Shown: one piece after another, positions 1 through 6,637 of the stretch | Layout: each line of letters begins with the position of its first letter | Numbering within the stretch: the first letter of the stretch is position 1 | Assembly (NCBI GenBank): GCA_023247075.1 | Contig: JAHFHD010000006.1 | Coordinates: 1 to 36,184 of the forward strand | Direction of reading: 5' to 3' | Length of the DNA stretch: 36,184 bases | Source of the DNA: Candidatus Omnitrophota bacterium | GTDB lineage: Bacteria; Omnitrophota; Omnitrophia; Omnitrophales; Danuiimicrobiaceae | Program-made: the position numbers and the translations under genes | Notes under the pieces: model-generated | Told to the model about the DNA's origin: nothing | Databases searched by the model: none | Seen by the model: the letters and a program-made list of their open reading frames with translations, nothing else

Positions 1-1
1 A

Positions 2-796
2 AAAATTCAAGCCACGCTTGCTTCCACAGGAACACCGAGTCTTTTTCTTCATCCAGCCGAGGCGATTCATGGGGACCTCGGAATGGTGACAAAACAGGAT
101 GTTGTGCTTGCAATTTCAAATAGTGGGGAGACTGAGGAAATTACTCGGTTGCTCTCTACTTTAAAGCGCATCGGAATTCGTGTCATTAGTTTGACTGGAA
201 ATCCGCGCTCAACTCTTGCGCGGAATTCGGATGTTGTATTAATCGTTGGCCTTGAACGGGAAGCCTGCCCTTGGAATCTTGCTCCCACCGCATCAACAAC
301 AGCTGCTCTTGCAATGGGGGATGCCCTTGCATTGTGTCTGGCAAAGCGAAAAAAATTTAAAGAAGAAGATTTCGCTTTTCTTCATCCAGGCGGAAGTTTG
401 GGAAAAAAACTAATTAAGGTTGAAGACATTATGCGCCGGGGAAAAGGACACGCGATGATTAAAGGAAGCGCTAATCTAAAAGATGCTTTGATGGCCATCA
501 CAAAAGCTCGGGCTGGTTCTGCCACGATTGTGGACAAAAAAGGTAAGCTCAAGGGAATTTTTACGGATGGTGATTTGAGGCGCCATTTTAGAATGAATGG
601 CAGCGTTGTATTAACAGACCGTGTAGAACATTTTGCAACCAAGCACCCCATCACCATTCGAGAGAACCGGCTTGCGGCTGAGGCACTCCAAATTTTGCGA
701 GACAAAAAGATTGACGAACTTCCAGTTGTGGATGAGCAAGGTCGGGCGGTTGGCTTGCTTGATGTTCAGGATTTACTGAAAGCCGGATTTGTTTAA
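2..796 (+). CDS. kdsD: D-arabinose 5-phosphate isomerase (KdsD/KpsF family), 5'-truncated
   Basis: Interconverts D-ribulose 5-phosphate and D-arabinose 5-phosphate, the first step of Kdo synthesis for LPS, in the cytoplasm. The frame is open from base 2. The first codons read KIQATLASTGTPSLFLHPAE followed by HGDLGM, a KdsD hallmark, so the gene begins upstream of the window and the in-frame ATG at 83 is internal. The SIS sugar-isomerase domain shows SNSGET (sugar-phosphate loop) and HPGGSLGK. Two CBS domains follow (roughly the last 125 residues), including the IFTDGDLRR and DELPVVD signatures. 264 codons are visible; the family is about 320-330 residues, so roughly 60 are missing. It heads an LPS block: the acyltransferase gene starts 45 bases after the stop. 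No kdsC phosphatase follows, unlike the E. coli order. Confidence 0.96.
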   Translation, partial: KIQATLASTGTPSLFLHPAEAIHGDLGMVTKQDVVLAISNSGETEEITRLLSTLKRIGIRVISLTGNPRSTLARNSDVVLIVGLEREACPWNLAPTASTTAALAMGDALALCLAKRKKFKEEDFAFLHPGGSLGKKLIKVEDIMRRGKGHAMIKGSANLKDALMAITKARAGSATIVDKKGKLKGIFTDGDLRRHFRMNGSVVLTDRVEHFATKHPITIRENRLAAEALQILRDKKIDELPVVDEQGRAVGLLDVQDLLKAGFV

Positions 797-818
797 ATTC
801 TTCAAAAATTGAAGAATT
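796..818. repeat. Perfect 10-bp inverted repeat at the kdsD stop
   Basis: AATTCTTCAA and TTGAAGAATT flank an AAA loop, beginning on the last base of the kdsD stop codon. There is no T-run after it, so it is not a typical intrinsic terminator. It may act as a 3' stabiliser or processing site between kdsD and the acyltransferase gene. Most of the same string recurs inside lptB near 3287-3304, where it is coding, so chance is possible. Confidence 0.35.
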
Positions 819-841
819 GAACAAAGAACTAGGAGAAATTT

Positions 842-1792
842 TTGGCTAAGCAAAAGTGGTACCGTATTTATTTGTATTTTCTTCTAGAAATTTCACGAAG
901 AATCATTCTTTGGCTGCCAGAGAAGCTCAGTTACACGCTTGCTTTTTTTGTCGGGACAAAAGCTTTTTGGATTTTGAAACGCGAACGAAAAAAAACCGAG
1001 CAACATCTAAAAAAAGCTTTCGGGCCACTCCTCAACGATGACCAAGTAAGTGAGATTGCCAGAAAAATGTTCTGCAATTTTTCAAAGACAGCAGTGGATA
1101 TTTGCCGATTTCCAAAATTAACACGCGCTTATTTGGAAAGTATTGTTCGAGTTGAGCCCGAAGAGATTGAGCGGCTTGACCAAGCTCTTTTGCATGAAAA
1201 AGGAGTGATTGCGCTCACCGGTCATCTAGGAAATTGGGAGTTGCTTGGGGCGTATATTTGTCTCTCTGGATATCCTGGAAGATTAGTTGGCCGAAAAATC
1301 TATTATGACCGCTATGACCAGGTTGTGGTTTACTTGCGAAGTGAAGCGCTTCTTCCAACCATTTACCGGCATTCTTCAGCTCGGACAATTGTCAGAGAAT
1401 TGAGGAAGAATCACATTGTTGGTATATCGGCAGATCAGAATGTAGATCATCTGGAAGGAATTAATGTTCCTTTCTTTGGAGAGCCTGCGTGGACTCTTGT
1501 AGCGCCTGCAAGACTTTCGCTTGCAAGCGGTGCGCCAATCATCCCAATGTTTATGGTGCATGAGGAGAGTGGCTACCGCCTTATTATTGAAGAACCTATT
1601 TGGCCAGTTCGGATGGAGGACAAACAAGAATCTGTCAGGCAACTGACGTTCGAGTGGTCGCGTGTCATGGAGAAATACATACGGAAATACCCGGAACAAT
1701 GGACATGGATGCATAACCGGTGGAGAGCCCCTGTGTTTAAGCGCACCTATTCGCCATCTCTTGTTTTTCAAAAACAGGCAGTTGGTGCGTGA
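842..1792 (+). CDS. lpxL: Lipid A biosynthesis lauroyl/myristoyl acyltransferase (LpxL/HtrB family)
   Basis: Predicted to transfer a secondary acyl chain onto Kdo-lipid A at the inner face of the inner membrane. The 316-residue product is of usual length. It has a hydrophobic N-terminal anchor (residues about 8-45) and the catalytic HX4E motif in GHLGNWELLG (His128, Glu133). The family C-terminal pattern is present in EQWTWMHNRWR. The start is TTG at 842, chosen because AGGAGA at 831-836 lies 6 bases upstream; the nearest in-frame alternatives would cut into the conserved N-terminus. It sits between kdsD and lptC, consistent with lipid A work. Which acyl position is modified cannot be read from sequence, so the symbol stands for the family. 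Confidence 0.9.
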   Translation: MAKQKWYRIYLYFLLEISRRIILWLPEKLSYTLAFFVGTKAFWILKRERKKTEQHLKKAFGPLLNDDQVSEIARKMFCNFSKTAVDICRFPKLTRAYLESIVRVEPEEIERLDQALLHEKGVIALTGHLGNWELLGAYICLSGYPGRLVGRKIYYDRYDQVVVYLRSEALLPTIYRHSSARTIVRELRKNHIVGISADQNVDHLEGINVPFFGEPAWTLVAPARLSLASGAPIIPMFMVHEESGYRLIIEEPIWPVRMEDKQESVRQLTFEWSRVMEKYIRKYPEQWTWMHNRWRAPVFKRTYSPSLVFQKQAVGA

Positions 1793-1853
1793 TGAAGATA
1801 TTGATGCAAGCTTGAGCTCAGAGTATTTATTTTGAAAGAAAGGTTTATTTACG

Positions 1854-2747
1854 ATGATGCGGCGATTTATTTTGATTACCGTTGCTCTGATTTTAGTTTA
1901 TGTAGCGCTGATTCAATGGAAAATGTGGGGACATGTAAAGCGCAATGTTGACCCTTCACTTAATAGCGCACAAGGCAAACATGCAGACGGTACGCAGCAG
2001 GTTTACAGTTTTTCATTTTCCAAATACACCGAAACCGGCGCGCGTGAAATTGAAATTCAAGGAGATTCAGCGGATATTCTCGCGGAAAAAGTAAAACTCG
2101 TTAATGTCATCGCAAAGGCTTATGCGGAAGAATCGCCTGTTACCGTAACGGCGGACAAAGGTTCATTCAATAAATCGACGAATGATGTCTGGCTTGAACA
2201 CAATGTGGTAGCGACGACAGAAGATGGAACGCGTCTTATTACCGAGAAGCTCAGGATTCGGCCGGAAAGCAAGCAGATGGAAAGTGACATTGCCACAAAG
2301 GTGAAGAAAAATAACATTCATATTGAAGGAATCGGAGCCAAAAGCGATTCTGGAATTGGCAAGGTGGTATTTAAGAGAAATGTAACGGTTGTGGTTCAAG
2401 ATCCAAATGCAGAGTCCAAACATCCAACGGTGATTACCTGCGATGGCCCACTTGATATTGACTACAAGGCGAATGTGGCGCACTTTCAGAAAAATGTGGT
2501 CGCTCAAGATGAGCGCGGAACCCTGTCTTCTGATTTTATGGATGTGATTTATAATAATTCATCGCGTCGGGTTTCGAAAATGATTGCTTGGGGCAATGTT
2601 GAAATTCTAACGAAAGACGGAAATAAAACTTTAAGTGACAATGCAATTTATTTGGCTGAAGAAGGCCGCGTGATTCTTGGGGGAGATGTAAACGCCAAAT
2701 ATCAAAAAACTGAAGCATCCAAGGAACAAAAGGATTTGCTTCTTTAA
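1854..2747 (+). CDS. lptC: LPS export protein LptC, possibly an LptC-LptA (OstA-like) fusion
   Basis: LptC is the bitopic inner-membrane protein that takes LPS from the LptBFG transporter and passes it to the periplasmic LptA bridge. One N-terminal membrane segment is visible (residues about 4-22), followed by a soluble beta-rich region. Two stretches resemble OstA-type beta-jellyroll repeats: around residues 95-140 (alternating strands through VWLEHNVVATTEDGT) and around 190-285 (through VITCDGPLDIDY, HFQKNVVAQDERGTLSSDFM and AWGNVEI). At 297 residues it is about 100 longer than E. coli LptC. No separate lptA lies between it and lptB, so the C-terminal part may supply LptA-like function (inference). 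Starts at 1854 and 1857 (ATGATG) are both possible after a GAAAGG-type ribosome site. Confidence 0.82.
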   Translation: MMRRFILITVALILVYVALIQWKMWGHVKRNVDPSLNSAQGKHADGTQQVYSFSFSKYTETGAREIEIQGDSADILAEKVKLVNVIAKAYAEESPVTVTADKGSFNKSTNDVWLEHNVVATTEDGTRLITEKLRIRPESKQMESDIATKVKKNNIHIEGIGAKSDSGIGKVVFKRNVTVVVQDPNAESKHPTVITCDGPLDIDYKANVAHFQKNVVAQDERGTLSSDFMDVIYNNSSRRVSKMIAWGNVEILTKDGNKTLSDNAIYLAEEGRVILGGDVNAKYQKTEASKEQKDLLL

Positions 2748-2756
2748 AAAAAGAAT

Positions 2757-3482
2757 ATGTTTTTACTTGAGACCAAAGGACTGACAAAATACTACAAGGC
2801 GCGTTGCGTTGCTGACCACGTGTCCATTCATGTGTCGAGGGGCGAAATCGTTGGGCTTTTAGGTCCTAATGGTGCAGGAAAAACCACCACGTTTTACATG
2901 GTGGTCGGTGTGATTGAACCACAAGATGGGCAGATTTTCTTTCGAGGGGATGACATTACCAATCATCCTATGTACCGCAGGGCGCGGCTTGGAATGGGTT
3001 ATTTGGCTCAGGAGCCGTCAATTTTTCGGAAATTAACAGTTGAAGAAAACATCATGGCAATTCTTGAAACCCTTGAAATCCCTCAACTAGAACGCAAAAA
3101 AAGGCTTGAGCGATTGCTTGAGGAGCTTGATATCTCCTACCTTGCGAAGAATATGGCTTACACCCTTTCGGGAGGAGAGCGCAGAAGGCTCGAAATCACA
3201 CGGGCGCTTGCCACGAATCCATCACTCATTTTGTTAGACGAGCCCTTTAGCGGCGTGGACCCAATTGCTGTTTTTGAGGTTCAAAAAATTCTTCAAAAAT
3301 TGAAGTTGCAGGGACTTAGCATTTTACTCACCGACCACAGTGTTCGGGAAACCCTTTCCATCACAGACCGGGCGTACATCATGTGTGATGGAAAGATTGA
3401 GGTTTCGGGCACTTCGCATTTCCTTGTGACGGACAAGCGTGCCCGGGAAATTTATTTGGGAGAACGTTTTGTTTTGGCTTAA
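2757..3482 (+). CDS. lptB: LPS export ABC transporter ATPase LptB
   Basis: ATPase that powers LPS extraction from the inner membrane with LptF and LptG. The 241-residue product carries the full ABC set: Walker A GPNGAGKT (residues 36-43), the Q-loop region in YLAQEPSIF, signature LSGGE (137-141), Walker B LILLDEP ending at Asp161-Glu162, and the H-loop His194 in LLTDHSVRET. The YLAQEPSIFRKL and DHSVRETL stretches are typical of LptB rather than of other ABC ATPases. It starts 9 bases after lptC. In proteobacteria rpoN and hpf usually follow; here they are absent and a PtsN-like EIIA gene comes directly after. A partner permease lies on the opposite strand near 19.2-20.3 kb. Confidence 0.96.
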   Translation: MFLLETKGLTKYYKARCVADHVSIHVSRGEIVGLLGPNGAGKTTTFYMVVGVIEPQDGQIFFRGDDITNHPMYRRARLGMGYLAQEPSIFRKLTVEENIMAILETLEIPQLERKKRLERLLEELDISYLAKNMAYTLSGGERRRLEITRALATNPSLILLDEPFSGVDPIAVFEVQKILQKLKLQGLSILLTDHSVRETLSITDRAYIMCDGKIEVSGTSHFLVTDKRAREIYLGERFVLA

Positions 3483-3517
3483 TTAAAAAAAGCACATACT
3501 AAAGGGAGAACAAGTGA

Positions 3518-3985
3518 ATGAAAATATCTGAAATTCTTAACCCACGTGGGATCAAAATTGGACTTGAGGCCCATTCAAAAGATCAGGCACTTAAAGCATT
3601 GGTGGATATACTCGCTTCGGCTGAAAAAATAGACGATTCCAAAAGTATTTTAAAAGCACTCATTGAGCGCGAAAATCTTGGGTCGACTGGCATTGGTCAG
3701 GGAATTGCAATTCCACATGGAAAAACTGACAAGGTGAACAAACTTGTTGCTATTTTGGGTGTCAGTCAAAAAGGAATTAATTTTGATGCGTTGGACGGTG
3801 AAGTTGTTTATGTTTTTTTCTTGCTTGTGGCACCCAAGGACACAACAGGTCCCCATCTAAAAGCGCTCGCTCAGATTTCACGTCTCCTCAGAGACAGTTA
3901 TTTTTGCGAATTGATTCGTAAATGTTCAACTCCAGAAGAAATTTTTAATCTAATTAAGAGCGAAGAAGAACGAAAGCATTTTTAA
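3518..3985 (+). CDS. ptsN: PTS EIIA domain protein of the fructose/mannitol-nitrogen family (PtsN-like)
   Basis: A single EIIA domain of 155 residues that can accept a phosphate from HPr. The phosphorylatable histidine is His67 in IAIPHGKTD, preceded by the ENLGSTGIGQG stretch typical of EIIA-Fru/Ntr. There is no fused EIIB, EIIC or HPr domain, so it is more likely a regulatory EIIA than part of a sugar transporter. AAAGGGAG at 3501-3508 precedes the ATG at 3518; a GTG at 3514 is out of frame and meets a stop at once. It stands between lptB and hprK, echoing the lptB-rpoN-hpf-ptsN order of proteobacteria but without rpoN and hpf. Its output partner is unknown. Confidence 0.9.
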   Translation: MKISEILNPRGIKIGLEAHSKDQALKALVDILASAEKIDDSKSILKALIERENLGSTGIGQGIAIPHGKTDKVNKLVAILGVSQKGINFDALDGEVVYVFFLLVAPKDTTGPHLKALAQISRLLRDSYFCELIRKCSTPEEIFNLIKSEEERKHF

Positions 3986-4027
3986 CACGGATTAGTCAAA
4001 GTGCTCGTTTAAAAAACAAATCCAAAC

Positions 4028-4972
4028 ATGAATTATCTTTCTGTTAAAGAATTCTATGAGTTGATGAGGGAGCGATTGAAGCTGAGTGTGCTCACTCCTG
4101 AAGTTCCTATGACTCGCAAAATACATTCACCAGAGATTGACCGCCCGGGGCTTGCACTTTCTGGTTTTTATGATTATTTTGCGTACGACTGCGTTCAAAT
4201 TCTAGGGAAAACCGAAATCAAATTTCTGAAGAAATTGAAATCTCTGCGCCGGGAGCAAAATTTAAAAAAGTTTTTCTCTTACCGGATTCCTTGTGTCGTG
4301 ATTACAAAACAGCAGCCAATTCCTGAGGATTTTTTAAAATATGCAGTTAAATCTGGCGTGACTGTTTTTCGCTCCCCTTACCGTACGAGCCGCGTGGCAA
4401 GTCAGGTGACAATTGGGATTGAAGAGGCAAATGCGCCGGAAACCAGTCTTCATGGCACACTCATTGATGTCTATGGTGTGGGAACGCTTCTGATGGGTGA
4501 AAGTGGAGTTGGCAAATCAGAATGTGCACTTGAACTTGTGGAGCGAGGACACCGGCTTGTTGCCGACGATGTGGTTGAAATCCGTCTGCAAAATCGAGTG
4601 CTGATGGGGAAGTCAAACGAGACACTTCGCCATCGGATGGAAATCAGAGGGCTTGGAATTATTGACATCCGCTCAATTTTTGGGGTCGGTGCAGTCCGAA
4701 ATTTAAAACGCATCACGCTTGCCGTGACACTGGAGCATTGGAAAGAAGACAAAGAATATGAGCGAACTGGCCTAGAAGACAAGTCATATGAAATTTTAGA
4801 CACTCAAATTCCACACTTATTAATTCCCGTTCGACCCGGTAGAAACATCCCTATTTTAGTTGAGACAGCAGCGCTCAGGCAACGGCTTTCAATTATGGGC
4901 GCTCATCCCGCTCACGAGTTTAATCGGGAACTGTTTGACCGCATGCAAGTTCCAGCGCAGCGCGCAGATTGA
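4028..4972 (+). CDS. hprK: HPr kinase/phosphorylase
   Basis: Bifunctional enzyme that phosphorylates and dephosphorylates HPr on its regulatory serine, linking carbon and energy state to PTS signalling. 314 residues, the usual length. The N-terminal domain spans roughly residues 1-130. The C-terminal kinase domain contains the conserved LHGTLIDV stretch (His142), the P-loop GESGVGKS (157-164), the RGHRLVADD stretch, and the HprK signature EIRGLGIIDI (205-214). Its substrate is present: HPr encoded at 6350 has a serine in the GKSIMGIM context. It starts 42 bases after ptsN. The stop at 4970-4972 is followed after 25 bases by the probable yvcK start. Confidence 0.97.
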   Translation: MNYLSVKEFYELMRERLKLSVLTPEVPMTRKIHSPEIDRPGLALSGFYDYFAYDCVQILGKTEIKFLKKLKSLRREQNLKKFFSYRIPCVVITKQQPIPEDFLKYAVKSGVTVFRSPYRTSRVASQVTIGIEEANAPETSLHGTLIDVYGVGTLLMGESGVGKSECALELVERGHRLVADDVVEIRLQNRVLMGKSNETLRHRMEIRGLGIIDIRSIFGVGAVRNLKRITLAVTLEHWKEDKEYERTGLEDKSYEILDTQIPHLLIPVRPGRNIPILVETAALRQRLSIMGAHPAHEFNRELFDRMQVPAQRAD

Positions 4973-4997
4973 CAAAGTGGAATTTCTCCCCCCGCGT

Positions 4998-6245
4998 ATG
5001 AAATTTTTCCGATGGCTGTACCCAGGACTTGGAATCAAGCGATGGGTCATGCTTGCAGTGCTGGGCATGGGCATCTTGGTGCTTGTGGCTTTGTCTGCGA
5101 TTAAAACGATGTCACAACAAAGTGCGATTCTTGCAAGTCTTGCAACCGCATTTCTTGTTTTTGGTATTTTTTTGGTTTACTCATCTTTAAAAAATATTGT
5201 GCGAATTTTTGTACGTGCACTGATGCCAGAACCCCAGGAACATTTAGCGGACATTGTTTATCAAAGCCGGAAGAGAGATTTTTTGTCACGCGGTCCACGC
5301 GTAGTGGCAATTGGCGGTGGCACTGGTCTAAGCGTTTTACTTCAGGGGCTTAAAACTTACACAAATAATATTGCAGCAGTCGTAACCGTCACGGACACTG
5401 GTGGAAGTTCAGGTCGTTTGCGGGATGAATTAGATGTTCCTCCGCCTGGAGACATGAGAAATTGCCTGGTCGCACTTGCAGATGCTGAGCCCTTAATTCG
5501 AGATTTATTTCAATACCGATTCGAAGATGGTACAGGCCTAAAAGGTCATAGTTTTGGCAACCTGTTTATCACAGCGCTTTCTAAAGTAACAGGTGATTTC
5601 GAGCGTGCAATTCGCGAGTCAAGCAAGGTGCTGGCAATTCGCGGCCGCGTTTTACCTTCGAGCCTTGACAAGGTGTCGCTTGTCGGTGAGTTTGAAGATG
5701 GAACAGTCGCTGAAGGAGAAACTTTAATTACAAGTAGACGAAAATCCATTCGCCAACTTTCTTTAAAGCCGCTAGATTGTAAAGCAACGGCTGAAGTGCT
5801 TGAAGCAATTGAAAATGCCGAGCTCGTGGTCATCGGCCCTGGGTCTCTCTACACAAGTATTCTTCCTAATTTGTTAATACGAGATATTTTTGACCGCTTG
5901 ATGGATTCGGACGCACATAAAATTTTTGTCATCAATGCAATGACGCAACTTGGAGAAACGGAATCAATGAGCGCATTTGACCATCTTCGTGTGTTGGTCG
6001 CACACACGAATCCAAAAATTGTGGATTCGAGCCTCATTAATGACCAAACAATTCCTGCAGAGGTTTTGATGCGTTATTCCGGAACCCACTCGATTCCGGT
6101 GCTCCCTGATGTGGAACGGTTTTCGGAGCATGGATTCCGGGTGATTGCCGGAAGTCATCTGCGAATTGATACTCAAGTGCGTCATGATCCTGTAAAACTT
6201 GCAAAGGCGATTATGGACGAATATGCCAGCATTTTGAAACAATAA
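4998..6245 (+). CDS. yvcK: YvcK/GlmR-like (CofD-fold) protein with N-terminal membrane anchor
   Basis: Member of the YvcK family; in Firmicutes these proteins bind UDP-sugars and adjust central carbon flow toward cell-wall precursors. The core starts near residue 100 with AIGGGTGLS, then TVTDTGGSSGRLRDEL and PPPGDMRNCL, all family hallmarks, and later VIGPGSLYTSILPNLL. Ahead of the core are two hydrophobic segments (about 16-35 and 44-63), so the protein is probably membrane-tethered. I chose ATG 4998 (415 residues, beginning MKFFRWLYPGLGIKRW); GTG 4977 is an in-frame alternative. The longer frame back to 4860 lies inside hprK and is unlikely to be used. No clear Shine-Dalgarno is visible, so translation may be coupled to hprK. 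Confidence 0.92.
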   Translation: MKFFRWLYPGLGIKRWVMLAVLGMGILVLVALSAIKTMSQQSAILASLATAFLVFGIFLVYSSLKNIVRIFVRALMPEPQEHLADIVYQSRKRDFLSRGPRVVAIGGGTGLSVLLQGLKTYTNNIAAVVTVTDTGGSSGRLRDELDVPPPGDMRNCLVALADAEPLIRDLFQYRFEDGTGLKGHSFGNLFITALSKVTGDFERAIRESSKVLAIRGRVLPSSLDKVSLVGEFEDGTVAEGETLITSRRKSIRQLSLKPLDCKATAEVLEAIENAELVVIGPGSLYTSILPNLLIRDIFDRLMDSDAHKIFVINAMTQLGETESMSAFDHLRVLVAHTNPKIVDSSLINDQTIPAEVLMRYSGTHSIPVLPDVERFSEHGFRVIAGSHLRIDTQVRHDPVKLAKAIMDEYASILKQ

Positions 6246-6290
6246 CTTTCTAATACCTTATCAGGTTTATTTTTATGAGTTTAAGGTACT

Positions 6291-6337
6291 GTGGGCGTCT
6301 CGATAAATCAAATACAAACTTAAGGTTGACGCTCCAC
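6291..6337. repeat. Imperfect inverted repeat in the ptsH leader
   Basis: GTGGGCGTC at 6291-6299 can pair with GACGCTCCAC at 6328-6337 through nine base pairs with one bulged T, enclosing a 28-base A-rich loop. It lies in the only sizeable gap of the PTS cluster (6246-6349), about 12 bases before the ptsH start codon. It could be a leader-RNA hairpin or an operator. No T-run follows it. Confidence 0.35.
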
Positions 6338-6349
6338 TGTTAAAATTCT

Positions 6350-6631
6350 ATGAATTTTTCAAGTGAAATTAAGAAAAAAGTAACCATTCAAAATAAGCTC
6401 GGACTTCATGCGCGTCCTGCAGCGCTCTTCGTGAGGACAGCTAGCCGCTTTGAAAGCACCATTACGGTTCAAAAAGGGAAACTTAAAGTAAATGGCAAAT
6501 CAATTATGGGAATTATGATGCTTGCCGCAGGTCCCGGAAGTCAGCTCGTTCTGAGTGCAAAAGGCAGTGATGCAGAACGGGCGCTTGAAGAGCTTGAGAT
6601 GCTTGTAAACAGTAATTTTGGTGAGAATTAA
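6350..6631 (+). CDS. ptsH: Phosphocarrier protein HPr
   Basis: Small cytosolic phosphocarrier between Enzyme I and EIIA proteins. 93 residues, close to the usual 85-90. His20 in LGLHARPAAL is the EI phosphorylation site, and Ser51 in NGKSIMGIMML is the HprK site, so both control inputs are intact. An N-terminal extension of about five residues precedes the first strand. No convincing Shine-Dalgarno is seen. ptsI starts 6 bases after the stop, so the two are surely co-transcribed. Presence of the serine and of HprK points to Firmicutes-type regulatory phosphorylation in a Gram-negative background. Confidence 0.97.
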   Translation: MNFSSEIKKKVTIQNKLGLHARPAALFVRTASRFESTITVQKGKLKVNGKSIMGIMMLAAGPGSQLVLSAKGSDAERALEELEMLVNSNFGEN

Positions 6632-6637
6632 ACAGAG

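Noticed and set aside
83-796. ATG 83 as the start of kdsD
   Set aside because: The frame is open upstream to base 2 and codes for conserved SIS-domain residues (ATLASTGTPS, HPAEAIHGD), so the gene is cut by the window, not started here.
4860-4997. N-terminal extension of yvcK into hprK
   Set aside because: The 46 extra codons lie wholly or partly in hprK's conserved 3' end and look like a shadow frame; the product starting at 4998 begins with a family-like membrane anchor.
6326-6354. TTGACG-17-TATGAA as a ptsH promoter
   Set aside because: The -10 would overlap the ptsH start codon, so the transcript would start inside the gene.
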